Of a DNA stretch of 64,000 bases, positions 17,821-25,270 are shown piece by piece. Within the stretch, counting starts at the first letter, position 1. Every line of letters begins with the position of its first letter. The stretch lies in NCBI RefSeq assembly GCF_005938745.2, contig NZ_VCBX02000001.1, positions 6,090,501-6,154,500 on the forward strand, in the 5' to 3' direction. The DNA comes from Rhodococcus sp. KBS0724. Lineage in GTDB: Bacteria; Actinomycetota; Actinomycetes; Mycobacteriales; Mycobacteriaceae. A model generated the notes under the pieces. The model was not told where the DNA came from, ran no database searches, and worked only from the letters and a program-made list of their open reading frames with translations. The position numbers and the translations under genes are program-made.

Positions 17821-18143
17821 TGAGGAGGTGGATCGCCGGCTTCGGCCTTGCCGTCGCAGCAACGTGCGTTCCTGCTTGCGGCACAGAAGATCCCGCCCCC
17901 GACGTCGTGGTCGAGATCAGCAATGTTCAGTTCAGCCCGATGGACGTCACCGTCGAGCACGGCGGCACCGTCGAGTGGCGTTTCGACGACGGCGGACTTC
18001 TGCATCACGTGGAATCACCCGGACTGTTCGACAGCGGCATCACCGGAGACGGTACCTTCCGGCACACGTTCGAGAACGCCGGTGTCTACGAGTACTCGTG
18101 CTCCGTGCACCCGTACATGATCGGAGTCATCACAGTGTTGTGA
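17820..18143 (+). CDS. Second small cupredoxin, lipoprotein-like
   Basis: 107 residues from GTG 17820, whose first base is the last base of the preceding stop (TAGTG), so translation is coupled. A hydrophobic leader ends in VPAC (Cys20). Blue-copper ligands can be placed at H62 (or H63), C94, H97 and M100 (SCSVHPYM). It is a clear paralogue of the amicyanin-like protein before it, with the shared pattern VEWxFDD-GLxH. Two in-line electron carriers in one operon suggest a relay to the multicopper oxidase or another oxidase (inference). Confidence 0.82.
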   Translation: MRRWIAGFGLAVAATCVPACGTEDPAPDVVVEISNVQFSPMDVTVEHGGTVEWRFDDGGLLHHVESPGLFDSGITGDGTFRHTFENAGVYEYSCSVHPYMIGVITVL

Positions 18144-18205
18144 CTTTTGGGTTGCGACTTCTGACCCATCACTTTTCGTGAACTACATACAATTCGGAGG
18201 ATCTG

Positions 18206-19042
18206 ATGACTACCGTTCTCTCTCACGGCCCACTCCAGACCGATGTCCCTGACATTCGGCCGACCCTTCACGGCTCGGTCGGCACCGCTACTCGCGCCGG
18301 CTTGATCGCGGCAGGTGCAGCAGCGGGTGCCGGCATCGCGCTCGTGGCGGCACCTTCTGCTACAACAGCTTTGACCACTGCGGTTGTCGGAGCCGGACTG
18401 GTTACCTCACTGGCTGCCAACTGGTCGACGTGCGGAATGTCGGTTGCCGGAGTTGTTGCCGCACCGAAGCAACCTGACCGCAAGGGATCTTCGACTCCGG
18501 TACGCCGACTCGGTTGGCACGCCCTGGGTTCCGTCACTACGGGAGCCGTCACCGGCGCCCTGATCGGCGCTCTCAGCGCGGCGGTGTCGGGTTACATCCC
18601 GATCGGCTGGGCGTTGGGCGCCTGGGCCGTTGTGGCACTCGCATATGGTCTGCACGAGCTGGGTGTTCTCACGATGCCGACTCCGATGCGGCGCCAACAG
18701 CTTCCGCGCCATCTGCGCCGCACCATGGCGCCGTGGAAGGTCTCACTGATCTTCGGTGCGATCATCGGGCCCGGATTCCTGATCTTCATCCGCTCGAGTG
18801 CGTACTATCTCTTGGCGCTCGGCGTCATCGCCTCGGGTTCACCGGCTCTCGGCGCTGCACTGTTCACCGTCGTTTCCCTCGGCCGCTGCATGCCGAGCCT
18901 CGCGGCAATCGTGCACACCAAGCGCGGTGGCTCGATGCCCGGTTTCCTCTCGATCATGTGCGTCGTGGACCGTCGAGTGCAGAGCATCACGGGCGCTGCG
19001 CTGATCGCACTGGGAGCGTTTGCTGCCTTCGCGTTGATCTGA
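18206..19042 (+). CDS. mauF: MauF-like polytopic membrane protein
   Basis: 278 residues with about six hydrophobic helices; the N-terminal 35 residues are cytoplasmic-looking. A cysteine (NWSTCGMSVAG) near the end of the second helix, a Gly/Ala-rich GAVTGALIGALSAAVSGYIP helix and the loop ELGVLTMPTPMRRQQLPRHLRR resemble MauF of methylamine-utilisation clusters. MauF is needed for amine dehydrogenase assembly, by an unknown mechanism. Last gene of the operon; an AATTCGGAGGATCTG ribosome region precedes ATG 18206. Confidence 0.72.
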   Translation: MTTVLSHGPLQTDVPDIRPTLHGSVGTATRAGLIAAGAAAGAGIALVAAPSATTALTTAVVGAGLVTSLAANWSTCGMSVAGVVAAPKQPDRKGSSTPVRRLGWHALGSVTTGAVTGALIGALSAAVSGYIPIGWALGAWAVVALAYGLHELGVLTMPTPMRRQQLPRHLRRTMAPWKVSLIFGAIIGPGFLIFIRSSAYYLLALGVIASGSPALGAALFTVVSLGRCMPSLAAIVHTKRGGSMPGFLSIMCVVDRRVQSITGAALIALGAFAAFALI

Positions 19043-19054
19043 GTTTCCGTCGAA

Positions 19055-19096
19055 AGTAGTGTGGCCGGTGAGCATTTGCTTACCGGCCACACTACT
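19055..19096. terminator. Strong terminator closing the mau-like operon
   Basis: Perfect 15-bp inverted repeat (arms 19055-19069 and 19082-19096, 12-nt loop that can pair a further three bases). It lies between the mauF-like stop and the convergent SDR stop at 19117, and probably acts both ways. Confidence 0.8.
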
Positions 19097-19116
19097 GTGC
19101 GTAGTTCCGTTCGTAT

Positions 19117-19932
19117 TCAGTAGGTCGATGCACCCGCATCGACCGCGAGGTGCTGGGCCGTGACGAAGGAAGCCTCGTCGGAGGCCAGGAACAGCACCGC
19201 ATTGGCCTGATCTGCCGGCTGCGTCAGGGAATCCTGCGTCGACGTGATGAGCATGCCACCGACCGAAGGATTGCCCTCGATCGCCGGACCGAAGTGTGCC
19301 TGCGCACTCGCATCTCCCATCGCGGTTTCCACGCCGCCGGGGTGAAGACTGTTGACACGAATCTTGTGCTGGGCCAACTCATGCGCAAGGGCTTCGGTCA
19401 TGCCGGTCAATGCATGCTTACTGGCCACATAGGGCAGCAGAAACGGCAGCCCTTTCAGTCCCGCAACCGAACTGGTCAGAATGATCGACCCGCCACCGTT
19501 CGCAATAAGGTGAGGAGCCGCAAGACGAATCGTATTCCATGTACCGGTGAGGTTCGTGCTGATGGTCTCCTCCCAGATCTCAGAAGTGACCTGATCCCAT
19601 GGCGCGATGTAACAGACGCCGGCATTACCGACAACGATGTCGAGATGCCCGAAACGGTCGACACCCCGGTCAATGGCAGCGCCGAGCGCCGGCGCGTCGC
19701 GGATATCGACAGCCGCCGATTCGATGCTGCGCCCGGTCTTCTCGACCAGACGGACAGTCTCAGCGAGGTCGTCGACGGTCGCATGGGGGTACTGAAGGCC
19801 GGGTATGGGCCCGGCGATGTCGACAGCGATAATGTCGGCGCCCTCCTCGGCGAGTCGCAGCGCATGCGCGCGGCCCTGACCTCGAGCGGCTCCGGTAACG
19901 AGGGCCACCTTGCCTTCGACACGACCTGTCAT
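19117..19932 (-). CDS. Mycofactocin-coupled SDR oxidoreductase
   Basis: 271 residues, classical SDR: NAD-binding VTGAARGQGRAHALRLAEEGADIIAVDIAG, NAG motif (VVGNAGV), catalytic S-Y-x3-K (SSVAG ... YVASKHA). The ARGQGRAHA signature and long insertion after the first beta-alpha unit are typical of carveol-dehydrogenase-like enzymes that keep their NADH bound and need mycofactocin for turnover. Substrate unknown, probably a secondary alcohol. It lies 42 bases downstream of a paralogue on the same strand. Confidence 0.87.
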   Translation of the reverse strand: MTGRVEGKVALVTGAARGQGRAHALRLAEEGADIIAVDIAGPIPGLQYPHATVDDLAETVRLVEKTGRSIESAAVDIRDAPALGAAIDRGVDRFGHLDIVVGNAGVCYIAPWDQVTSEIWEETISTNLTGTWNTIRLAAPHLIANGGGSIILTSSVAGLKGLPFLLPYVASKHALTGMTEALAHELAQHKIRVNSLHPGGVETAMGDASAQAHFGPAIEGNPSVGGMLITSTQDSLTQPADQANAVLFLASDEASFVTAQHLAVDAGASTY

Positions 19933-19974
19933 GATTAATCTTTCCTTTCCAGTGTTGTGAACCCGTGCCGTCGG

Positions 19975-20802
19975 TTAGAGCTGACCACCCGCGTCGACGG
20001 TGTGCGTGGTTCCCGTGACATAGCGTCCGCTGTCTCCGGCAAGGTAGAGCACGGCTTCAGTGATGTCGGACGATTCGAGCGCTGGCACCGGCAGAGTATT
20101 GAGCGTCAAGGCGGCTTCCTCGAAGTCGGCCCGTGTCGGCTGGGTGAGGTCCGGCCGGAAGAGTTGGTATGTGGCGTCGTTGAGGATCATGTCGGTGGCG
20201 ACGGTTGTCGGATGTATCGTGTTCACTCGGATATTCTGCGGCGCAAGTTCTTTGGCGAGCACCTTCATGAAGCCGACCAGACCCGCCTTGGCTGCCGAGT
20301 AGTGTGCGGTATTCGCGTTTGCTTTCAGAGCCGCGAGTGAGCTCGTGATCACGACAGAACCGCCGCGACCACCCGCGATGATGTGCGGTACGGAAGCAAC
20401 GCAGGTCTTCCACACTCCGGTGAGATTGACGTCGATCATCGTCGACCAGGTCTCCTCGGACATCTCGAGCGTCGGAGCCGGCACCGAGATACCGGCATTG
20501 GCGAGCACGATATCGAGCCGACCGAGCTCGTCGATACCAGCATCGACTGCTGCTTTGAGACCGTCGAGATCCCGCACGTCGACTTCGCGGGCGACAATAC
20601 GCCGACCGAGGGCTTTGACCTCCCGCTCGGTCTCGGCGAGGTCGTCCGCAGTGGCGGTCGGGTACGGCACGGTGTCGACCTGACGACAGACGTCGATCGC
20701 GATGATGTCGGCACCTTCTTGTGCGAGCCGTAATGCATGGCTGCGTCCCTGGCCCCGGGCAGCACCGGTGACGAATGCAACCTGACCATCGAATTGCCCC
20801 AT
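19975..20802 (-). CDS. Mycofactocin-coupled SDR oxidoreductase (paralogue)
   Basis: 275 residues from ATG at 20802 (GAAAGG ribosome site upstream; a 15-codon longer reading lacks one). VTGAARGQGRSHALRLAQEGADIIAIDVC, LANAGISVPAP and the catalytic Ser/Tyr/Lys (SSLAAL ... HYSAAKAG) are visible. Very like R. erythropolis carveol dehydrogenase in motif spacing and C-terminal end (ITEAVLYLAGDSGRYVTGTTHTVDAGGQL). Upstream gene of a two-SDR operon divergent from the TetR regulator. Confidence 0.88.
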   Translation of the reverse strand: MGQFDGQVAFVTGAARGQGRSHALRLAQEGADIIAIDVCRQVDTVPYPTATADDLAETEREVKALGRRIVAREVDVRDLDGLKAAVDAGIDELGRLDIVLANAGISVPAPTLEMSEETWSTMIDVNLTGVWKTCVASVPHIIAGGRGGSVVITSSLAALKANANTAHYSAAKAGLVGFMKVLAKELAPQNIRVNTIHPTTVATDMILNDATYQLFRPDLTQPTRADFEEAALTLNTLPVPALESSDITEAVLYLAGDSGRYVTGTTHTVDAGGQL

Positions 20803-20865
20803 GAAAGAAAACCTTTCGGCACCTGCAGCGCCGACCTTGTGCGGCACCGCCTCGTACCACGCAGG

Positions 20866-20886
20866 TTATGTCACTCAATGACAAAA
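20866..20886. promoter_or_regulatory. Candidate TetR operator between SDR operon and tetR
   Basis: TGTCA-CTCAA-TGACA (20869-20883), an inverted repeat extended by two further paired T/A positions on each side after one mismatch. It lies in the divergent region, the expected place for a TetR-family operator. Confidence 0.5.
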
Positions 20887-20981
20887 CATGCCGTTTTCGA
20901 GAAAACTCCCACCGACGCGATATCCGATCGTTACGGGCAACCTGCCGATGTCCGAAGCCGCGCCCGAACCAACCTGGAACG

Positions 20982-21623
20982 ATGGACCGCGTGATCAGTA
21001 CCGATAACCGAATCGACCGCGGAGGACGGCCCGCAGCGACAACTGCGCACCACCTCGCCGCCGTCGCCCAGCGACTGTTCGTCGAGCGCGGCTTCGACCG
21101 AACCAATGTCGAAGACATCGCGCAAGAAGCGGGTATCAGCACTCGAACCTTCTTCCGGTACTTCCCGACCAAAGCCGATGTCCTGTGGGTCGAATCGGAT
21201 GCCGAGATCAGTCGACTGCGACAAGCGCTCGCCGACAGCGCAGCGACCGAACCGTACGAAGCCGTTATGGTGCGCGCCGTGGTCACGGCAATGGCCTTCC
21301 CCGACGACCAGATCGAATGGGCCAGACACCGGGCCCAACTGGTCCTGACGGAACCCGCCGTGCAAGCACAGGCCTCGCAACGTCACACCAGGTGGCGAGC
21401 CGCTGCCACCGAATTCGTGAGCACTCGTACCACTGACGGATTCTTCGCAATTGCGGTGGGACACGCAGTACTCGCCGCCACACAATCGGCACACGAGTAC
21501 TGGGTCACGCACGCCGACACCCACCTCGCCGACCACCTCGAGCAGTCGCTACTCCTACTGCTCCCACCCCTGCCCGCCGATACCGAGATGCTCGCCGACG
21601 ATCGCTCCGATCTGCGGGGGTGA
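20982..21623 (+). CDS. TetR family regulator (MftR-like)
   Basis: About 213 residues from ATG 20982 (GTG 20991 is also possible; neither has a strong ribosome site). N-terminal HTH at about 25-65: AVAQRLFVERGFDRTNVEDIAQEAGISTRTFFRYFPTKADVLW. The sequence resembles the mycofactocin-system regulator MftR (FFRYFPTKADV, then a region with HRAQLVLTEPAVQA). Divergent from two mycofactocin-type SDRs, it probably represses them, with a fatty acyl-type ligand possible. An upstream ATG at 20868 lies inside the candidate operator and is not used here. Confidence 0.82.
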   Translation: MDRVISTDNRIDRGGRPAATTAHHLAAVAQRLFVERGFDRTNVEDIAQEAGISTRTFFRYFPTKADVLWVESDAEISRLRQALADSAATEPYEAVMVRAVVTAMAFPDDQIEWARHRAQLVLTEPAVQAQASQRHTRWRAAATEFVSTRTTDGFFAIAVGHAVLAATQSAHEYWVTHADTHLADHLEQSLLLLLPPLPADTEMLADDRSDLRG

Positions 21624-21751
21624 AAGGCATACGGAAACTGTCATCGAAACTACCGGCTTGGGTTACCACCAGCTGAGGTAATCCCTTACGGACTGCGCAG
21701 CAAAACGGATGGCCATTCCGCCGGGCGCACCTCGACATGCTGGAGGTTCCG

Positions 21752-22942
21752 ATGCCTGAACCCGAAAACCCCACGTTCGGAGAGGCGGAACCTGCCCACG
21801 ACGACGCAGTCGGTCAACCCCACACCGAAGCCGAGGGCCAGCCCATCATCGCCGCCGAACAGGACGCAGCACGGATCAGCTCGCCCGCACACCCGCTTGG
21901 TGAGCCCGGCCCCCGATTCAACCGCAAGTCCCCGTTCATAATTGGCTTGACCGCGGCAGCGGGTGTCGCGGTGACCTACGGCGGAATCGAGTTGCTGATC
22001 GCCGCCAGAGGAGTTCTCATCCTCATCGTCATCGCCGCCTTCCTCGCGGTCGGCCTCGAACCCGCGGTGTCCTGGTTGGTCCACCGCCGAATTCCCCGCT
22101 GGGCGGCCGTGACCGCTGTCTTCCTCGTCGCCTTCGGCTTGCTCGCCGGATTTCTCGCGGCCGCGATCCCGCCACTCGTCACCCAAGGCACCGCACTCGT
22201 CGACAACGCCCCGGATTATCTGCACCACCTCCAACAGCGCTACCCCACCATCGACCAACTCAACAGTCGATTCCACCTTCAGGACAAGCTCCAAGAGACA
22301 ATCGGCGGCGAGAATGTTCCGAGCGTCCTCGGTGGGATCGTCGGTGCAGGCAAGGTCGTGTTCAGCGCGATCAGCGGTGCCGTCATCGTATTCGTCCTCA
22401 CCGCCTATTTCCTCGCCAACTTCCCCCGGATCCGCGCCTCGCTCTACCGACTTGCACCCCACTCCCGCCGCCCGCGGACAATTCTGATCGGCGACGAAAT
22501 TTTTGCCAAAGTCGGCGGATACGTGCTGGGTAACCTCCTGATCTCGCTCATCACCGCCGTCCTCACCTTCATCTGGCTGATCGCATTCGGGGTGCCATAC
22601 CCACTACTGCTCGCGGTATTGGTCGCAGTACTGGACCTGATTCCGATTATCGGATCGACACTTGCCGGTATCGTCGTCGCCTTGGTGGCTTTGACTGTGT
22701 CACTACCTATTTCACTCGCTACAGTCGTCTTCTTCATCGCGCTCCGACTTATCGAGGACTACCTGCTCGTGCCACGCATCATCGGCCGAACCGTCCAGGT
22801 ACCACCCCTCGTCACGGTCGTCGCAGTCCTGCTCGGTGGGGCACTGCTCGGAATTGTCGGTGCACTACTCGCCATCCCGATTGCCGCCGCGATCCTGCTT
22901 CTCGCGCGCGAAATACTCTTCCCGCAGCTGGACCGTCGATAA
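21752..22942 (+). CDS. AI-2E family transporter
   Basis: 396 residues from ATG 21752, five bases after GGAGG (21742-21746). A hydrophilic N-terminus of about 55 residues is followed by eight hydrophobic helices in the AI-2E/PerM/YdiK layout, with the conserved tail regions LIPIIGS and LRLIEDYLLVPRIIGR. The family includes AI-2 exporters and Na+/H+ antiporters; the substrate of this one is unknown. Single-gene unit. Confidence 0.87.
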   Translation: MPEPENPTFGEAEPAHDDAVGQPHTEAEGQPIIAAEQDAARISSPAHPLGEPGPRFNRKSPFIIGLTAAAGVAVTYGGIELLIAARGVLILIVIAAFLAVGLEPAVSWLVHRRIPRWAAVTAVFLVAFGLLAGFLAAAIPPLVTQGTALVDNAPDYLHHLQQRYPTIDQLNSRFHLQDKLQETIGGENVPSVLGGIVGAGKVVFSAISGAVIVFVLTAYFLANFPRIRASLYRLAPHSRRPRTILIGDEIFAKVGGYVLGNLLISLITAVLTFIWLIAFGVPYPLLLAVLVAVLDLIPIIGSTLAGIVVALVALTVSLPISLATVVFFIALRLIEDYLLVPRIIGRTVQVPPLVTVVAVLLGGALLGIVGALLAIPIAAAILLLAREILFPQLDRR

Positions 22943-22970
22943 CAGCTGGAGCGCAGTCGAACCCGAGATC

Positions 22971-23987
22971 TCACGGAATGAGCATGGCCTTGATGGAGCG
23001 TCGCTCGTCCATCGCTGCATACGCCTCGGCGACCTGGTCGAGCGGAAGCGTCAGATCGAAGACTTTGCCCGGCTGGATCTGCCCGTTCCAGACACGGTCG
23101 AGGAGATGGTCGAGGTAGGCCCGCACCGGTGCCGGTCCACCGCGCAAGCCGACGTTCTTCCAAAACATGTGCCGCTGAGGAAGATCCGCGACATGCGGAA
23201 CACCGACCCAGCCAACCATGCCGCCGGGGCGCGCGGACCGCAGGGCCTGCTCGACGGAATCGTGAGTACCGACGCACTCGAACACCGAATCGGCTCCGAT
23301 TCCGGAGGTGAGTTCCTTGACCCGCTCGACGCCTACGTCGCCGCGCTCCGCAACGATCTCCGTGGCACCGAATTCCAGTGCGAGACGCTGCCGATCCTCA
23401 TGACGGCTCATTGCAATGATCCGCTCCGCACCCAACTCTGCTGCCGCAAGAACACCGGACAGGCCTACCGCGCCGTCACCCACAACCACGACCGTGCTTC
23501 CGGGCTTGACGCCTGCGCTGATCGCCGCATGCCAGCCGGTACACATGACGTCGGAGAGCGCCAGAATGTTCGGGATCATCGCCTCGTCCGGCAGTTCGGG
23601 TGTGGCGACGAGTGTCCCGTCGGCGTTCTGGACGCGGATCAGTTCTGCTTGACAGCCGTCGTATCCGGTGCCGTGGAGGCAGTTCGCGTGGGCGCCGACC
23701 TTGCAGAGCGCGCACGTGTTGTCACTGGTCAAAAATCCGCCCACCACAAATTGTCCAGGCTTCACGGTGGTGACGTCACTTCCCACCGCTTCGACGATGC
23801 CGACGTATTCGTGACCGATGGGCGTCGGCTTGGCGACTTCCGCGATACCGCGGTATCGCCACAGGTCCGAACCGCACACGCACGCAGCCACGGTGCGAAC
23901 TATCGCATCGGTGGGCTCGACGATCACCGGGTCTGGGCGATCCTCGAATCGGATGTCATGGGGACCGTAGATGATTGTGCCTCGCAT
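22971..23987 (-). CDS. Zinc-dependent alcohol dehydrogenase
   Basis: 338 residues from ATG at 23987, which has AAGGAG upstream; a longer reading to 24059 would overlap the neighbouring gene. Medium-chain dehydrogenase: catalytic zinc region CVCGSDLWRYRG and GHEYVGIVE; a structural-zinc-like loop CALCKVGAHANCLHG; NAD(P) fold VVVGDGAVGLSGV. It is a close paralogue of the enzyme at 35786-36823 (same MRxTIxYxxxDxRxExxPDP start). It follows the DUF2255 gene after 31 bases. Confidence 0.88.
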   Translation of the reverse strand: MRGTIIYGPHDIRFEDRPDPVIVEPTDAIVRTVAACVCGSDLWRYRGIAEVAKPTPIGHEYVGIVEAVGSDVTTVKPGQFVVGGFLTSDNTCALCKVGAHANCLHGTGYDGCQAELIRVQNADGTLVATPELPDEAMIPNILALSDVMCTGWHAAISAGVKPGSTVVVVGDGAVGLSGVLAAAELGAERIIAMSRHEDRQRLALEFGATEIVAERGDVGVERVKELTSGIGADSVFECVGTHDSVEQALRSARPGGMVGWVGVPHVADLPQRHMFWKNVGLRGGPAPVRAYLDHLLDRVWNGQIQPGKVFDLTLPLDQVAEAYAAMDERRSIKAMLIP

Positions 23988-24018
23988 GAAAAACTCCTTC
24001 GCTGCTGCTCGTCGCGTA

Positions 24019-24417
24019 TCAGGCGGGGAAGACTTCGAGAGTGGCTGAACGCGGACCACTTTCGATCAGGTGGTCGACGATGCTCGGGTACTGGCGGTAC
24101 TTCGTCCGGTAGGCACTGTCGACCGTCGGAAGGTCTGCGTCGCCGGCTTCGACGAATTTCACGTCGTACACCGTGCCATCGGAGATGATCTGCCCGGTTC
24201 CTGTCGTGATCGCACTCGTGAACCAGGCTGCCGGCCGGCCGTTGGTGGATCGGATGAAGATCCGATCACCGTCGCCGACGATCCAGATTATTGTCGGCTT
24301 TCTCAGCGAACCGTCCGCCCGCGCGGTCACGACCTGCACCTCCTGAGGGTTCGTGATCGCCGCTACCTGATCTTCGCTCCAGCCCGCCATGGCATGCACC
24401 CCTTGCGTCGACGACAT
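24019..24417 (-). CDS. DUF2255 family protein
   Basis: 132 residues. The core (IIWIVGDGDRIFIRSTNGRPAAWF ... DVKFVEAGDADL ... YRTKYRQYP) fits DUF2255, a small split-barrel-like family related to flavin/F420-binding nitroreductases. Start uncertain: ATG 24417 (AAGGAA close upstream) or ATG 24390. Probably co-transcribed with the alcohol dehydrogenase. Confidence 0.8.
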   Translation of the reverse strand: MSSTQGVHAMAGWSEDQVAAITNPQEVQVVTARADGSLRKPTIIWIVGDGDRIFIRSTNGRPAAWFTSAITTGTGQIISDGTVYDVKFVEAGDADLPTVDSAYRTKYRQYPSIVDHLIESGPRSATLEVFPA

Positions 24418-24506
24418 GTTCCTTCAGCCAACCCCAGATCCGCCCGGAGCGCGAGGGCCGGAGATTACCGGTAATGCCAGTGCTCCCTTGGGCACTCAAC
24501 ACCCCC

Positions 24507-24536
24507 TTGATACGCAAGCCTACGCTTGCCTATAGT
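24507..24536 (+). promoter_or_regulatory. Promoter with embedded operator for arsR-type gene
   Basis: TTGATA (24507-24512) and TATAGT (24531-24536) are 18 bp apart. Between them is the perfect dyad GCAAGC-CTAC-GCTTGC (24514-24529). The expected start site is at or next to GTG 24543, so the transcript should be leaderless. Confidence 0.65.
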
Positions 24537-24542
24537 GGTGCC

Positions 24543-24836
24543 GTGGTCACCATCTACCGTGCTCTCGACGACGAGACGAGGCGCATCATCCTCGACGAAC
24601 TCGCGGCACATGACGGCCAGACCCTGTTCGAGATCTGTTCACTGCTCACGATGCGGCACGGTCTTGGCTTCACGCGTCAGGCCATCTCTCAGCACCTCGG
24701 CGTACTCGAGTCGGCTGGACTAGTCGTGACGGAGCGGCGCGGACGTTCCAAATTCCACTACTTCAATCCCGAGCCACTTGCCGAAATCACCCGGCGATGG
24801 CCTGTCGAGACAGGAACACAATGCAAATCAAACTGA
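24543..24836 (+). CDS. ArsR-type winged-helix regulator
   Basis: 97 residues from GTG 24543. Winged helix: ALDDETRRIILDELAAHDGQTLFEICSLLTM, recognition region GFTRQAISQHLGVLESAGLVVTERRGRSKFHYFN. Metal-site cysteines typical of SmtB/ArsR are absent, so it belongs to the PadR/ArsR-like group that often precedes SRPBCC or VOC genes. Its 3' end overlaps the VOC gene by 16 bases. It probably represses its own promoter through the embedded dyad. Confidence 0.85.
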   Translation: MVTIYRALDDETRRIILDELAAHDGQTLFEICSLLTMRHGLGFTRQAISQHLGVLESAGLVVTERRGRSKFHYFNPEPLAEITRRWPVETGTQCKSN

Positions 24837-25216
24837 CAAGCCTCTTCGTCGACGATCAGCGAGCAGCACTCGCCTTCTACACCGACGTGCTCGGTTTCAC
24901 GAAGCATCACGACATCCCGCTGGGCGAAGACTCGTGGCTCACGGTCATCTCACCGGAGGCTCCCGACGGCCCGCAACTCCTACTCGAACCCGCAAAGCAC
25001 CCGGCGGTGAAACCGTATCGCGATGCACTTGCCGAGGAGGGCATCCCACTCGCTCAGTTCGCCGTCGAGGACGTCGAAGCCGAGCATGCACGTCTCACCG
25101 AGAAGGGTGTGGTGTTCACGCAGCCGCCGACAGATATCGGCACTGCCGTCGTGGCCGTTTTCGACGACACATGCGGCAACCTCATCCAGATCATCGCGGA
25201 GAAGCCTGCTCAGTGA
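24821..25216 (+). CDS. VOC family (glyoxalase-like) protein
   Basis: 131 residues from ATG 24821 (CAGGA upstream). Paired beta-alpha-beta-beta-beta modules: LFVDDQRAALAFYTDVLGF at the start and FDDTCGNLIQIIAE at the end. Used as lyases, dioxygenases or binding/resistance proteins; no specific function can be given. Co-expressed with the ArsR-type gene that overlaps it. Confidence 0.85.
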   Translation: MQIKLTSLFVDDQRAALAFYTDVLGFTKHHDIPLGEDSWLTVISPEAPDGPQLLLEPAKHPAVKPYRDALAEEGIPLAQFAVEDVEAEHARLTEKGVVFTQPPTDIGTAVVAVFDDTCGNLIQIIAEKPAQ

Positions 25217-25222
25217 CGCTCT

Positions 25223-25270
25223 TGCTGTGCGCCTTTATTAACCGCCCGCGGTTAATAAAGGCGCACAGCA
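25223..25270. terminator. Long perfect hairpin, bidirectional terminator
   Basis: 22-bp perfect inverted repeat (arms 25223-25244 and 25249-25270, 4-nt loop). It lies directly after the VOC gene; the TAA stop of the convergent YdcF-like gene (25252-25254) is inside the right arm. AT-rich centre next to the loop, GC-rich base. Confidence 0.8.
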
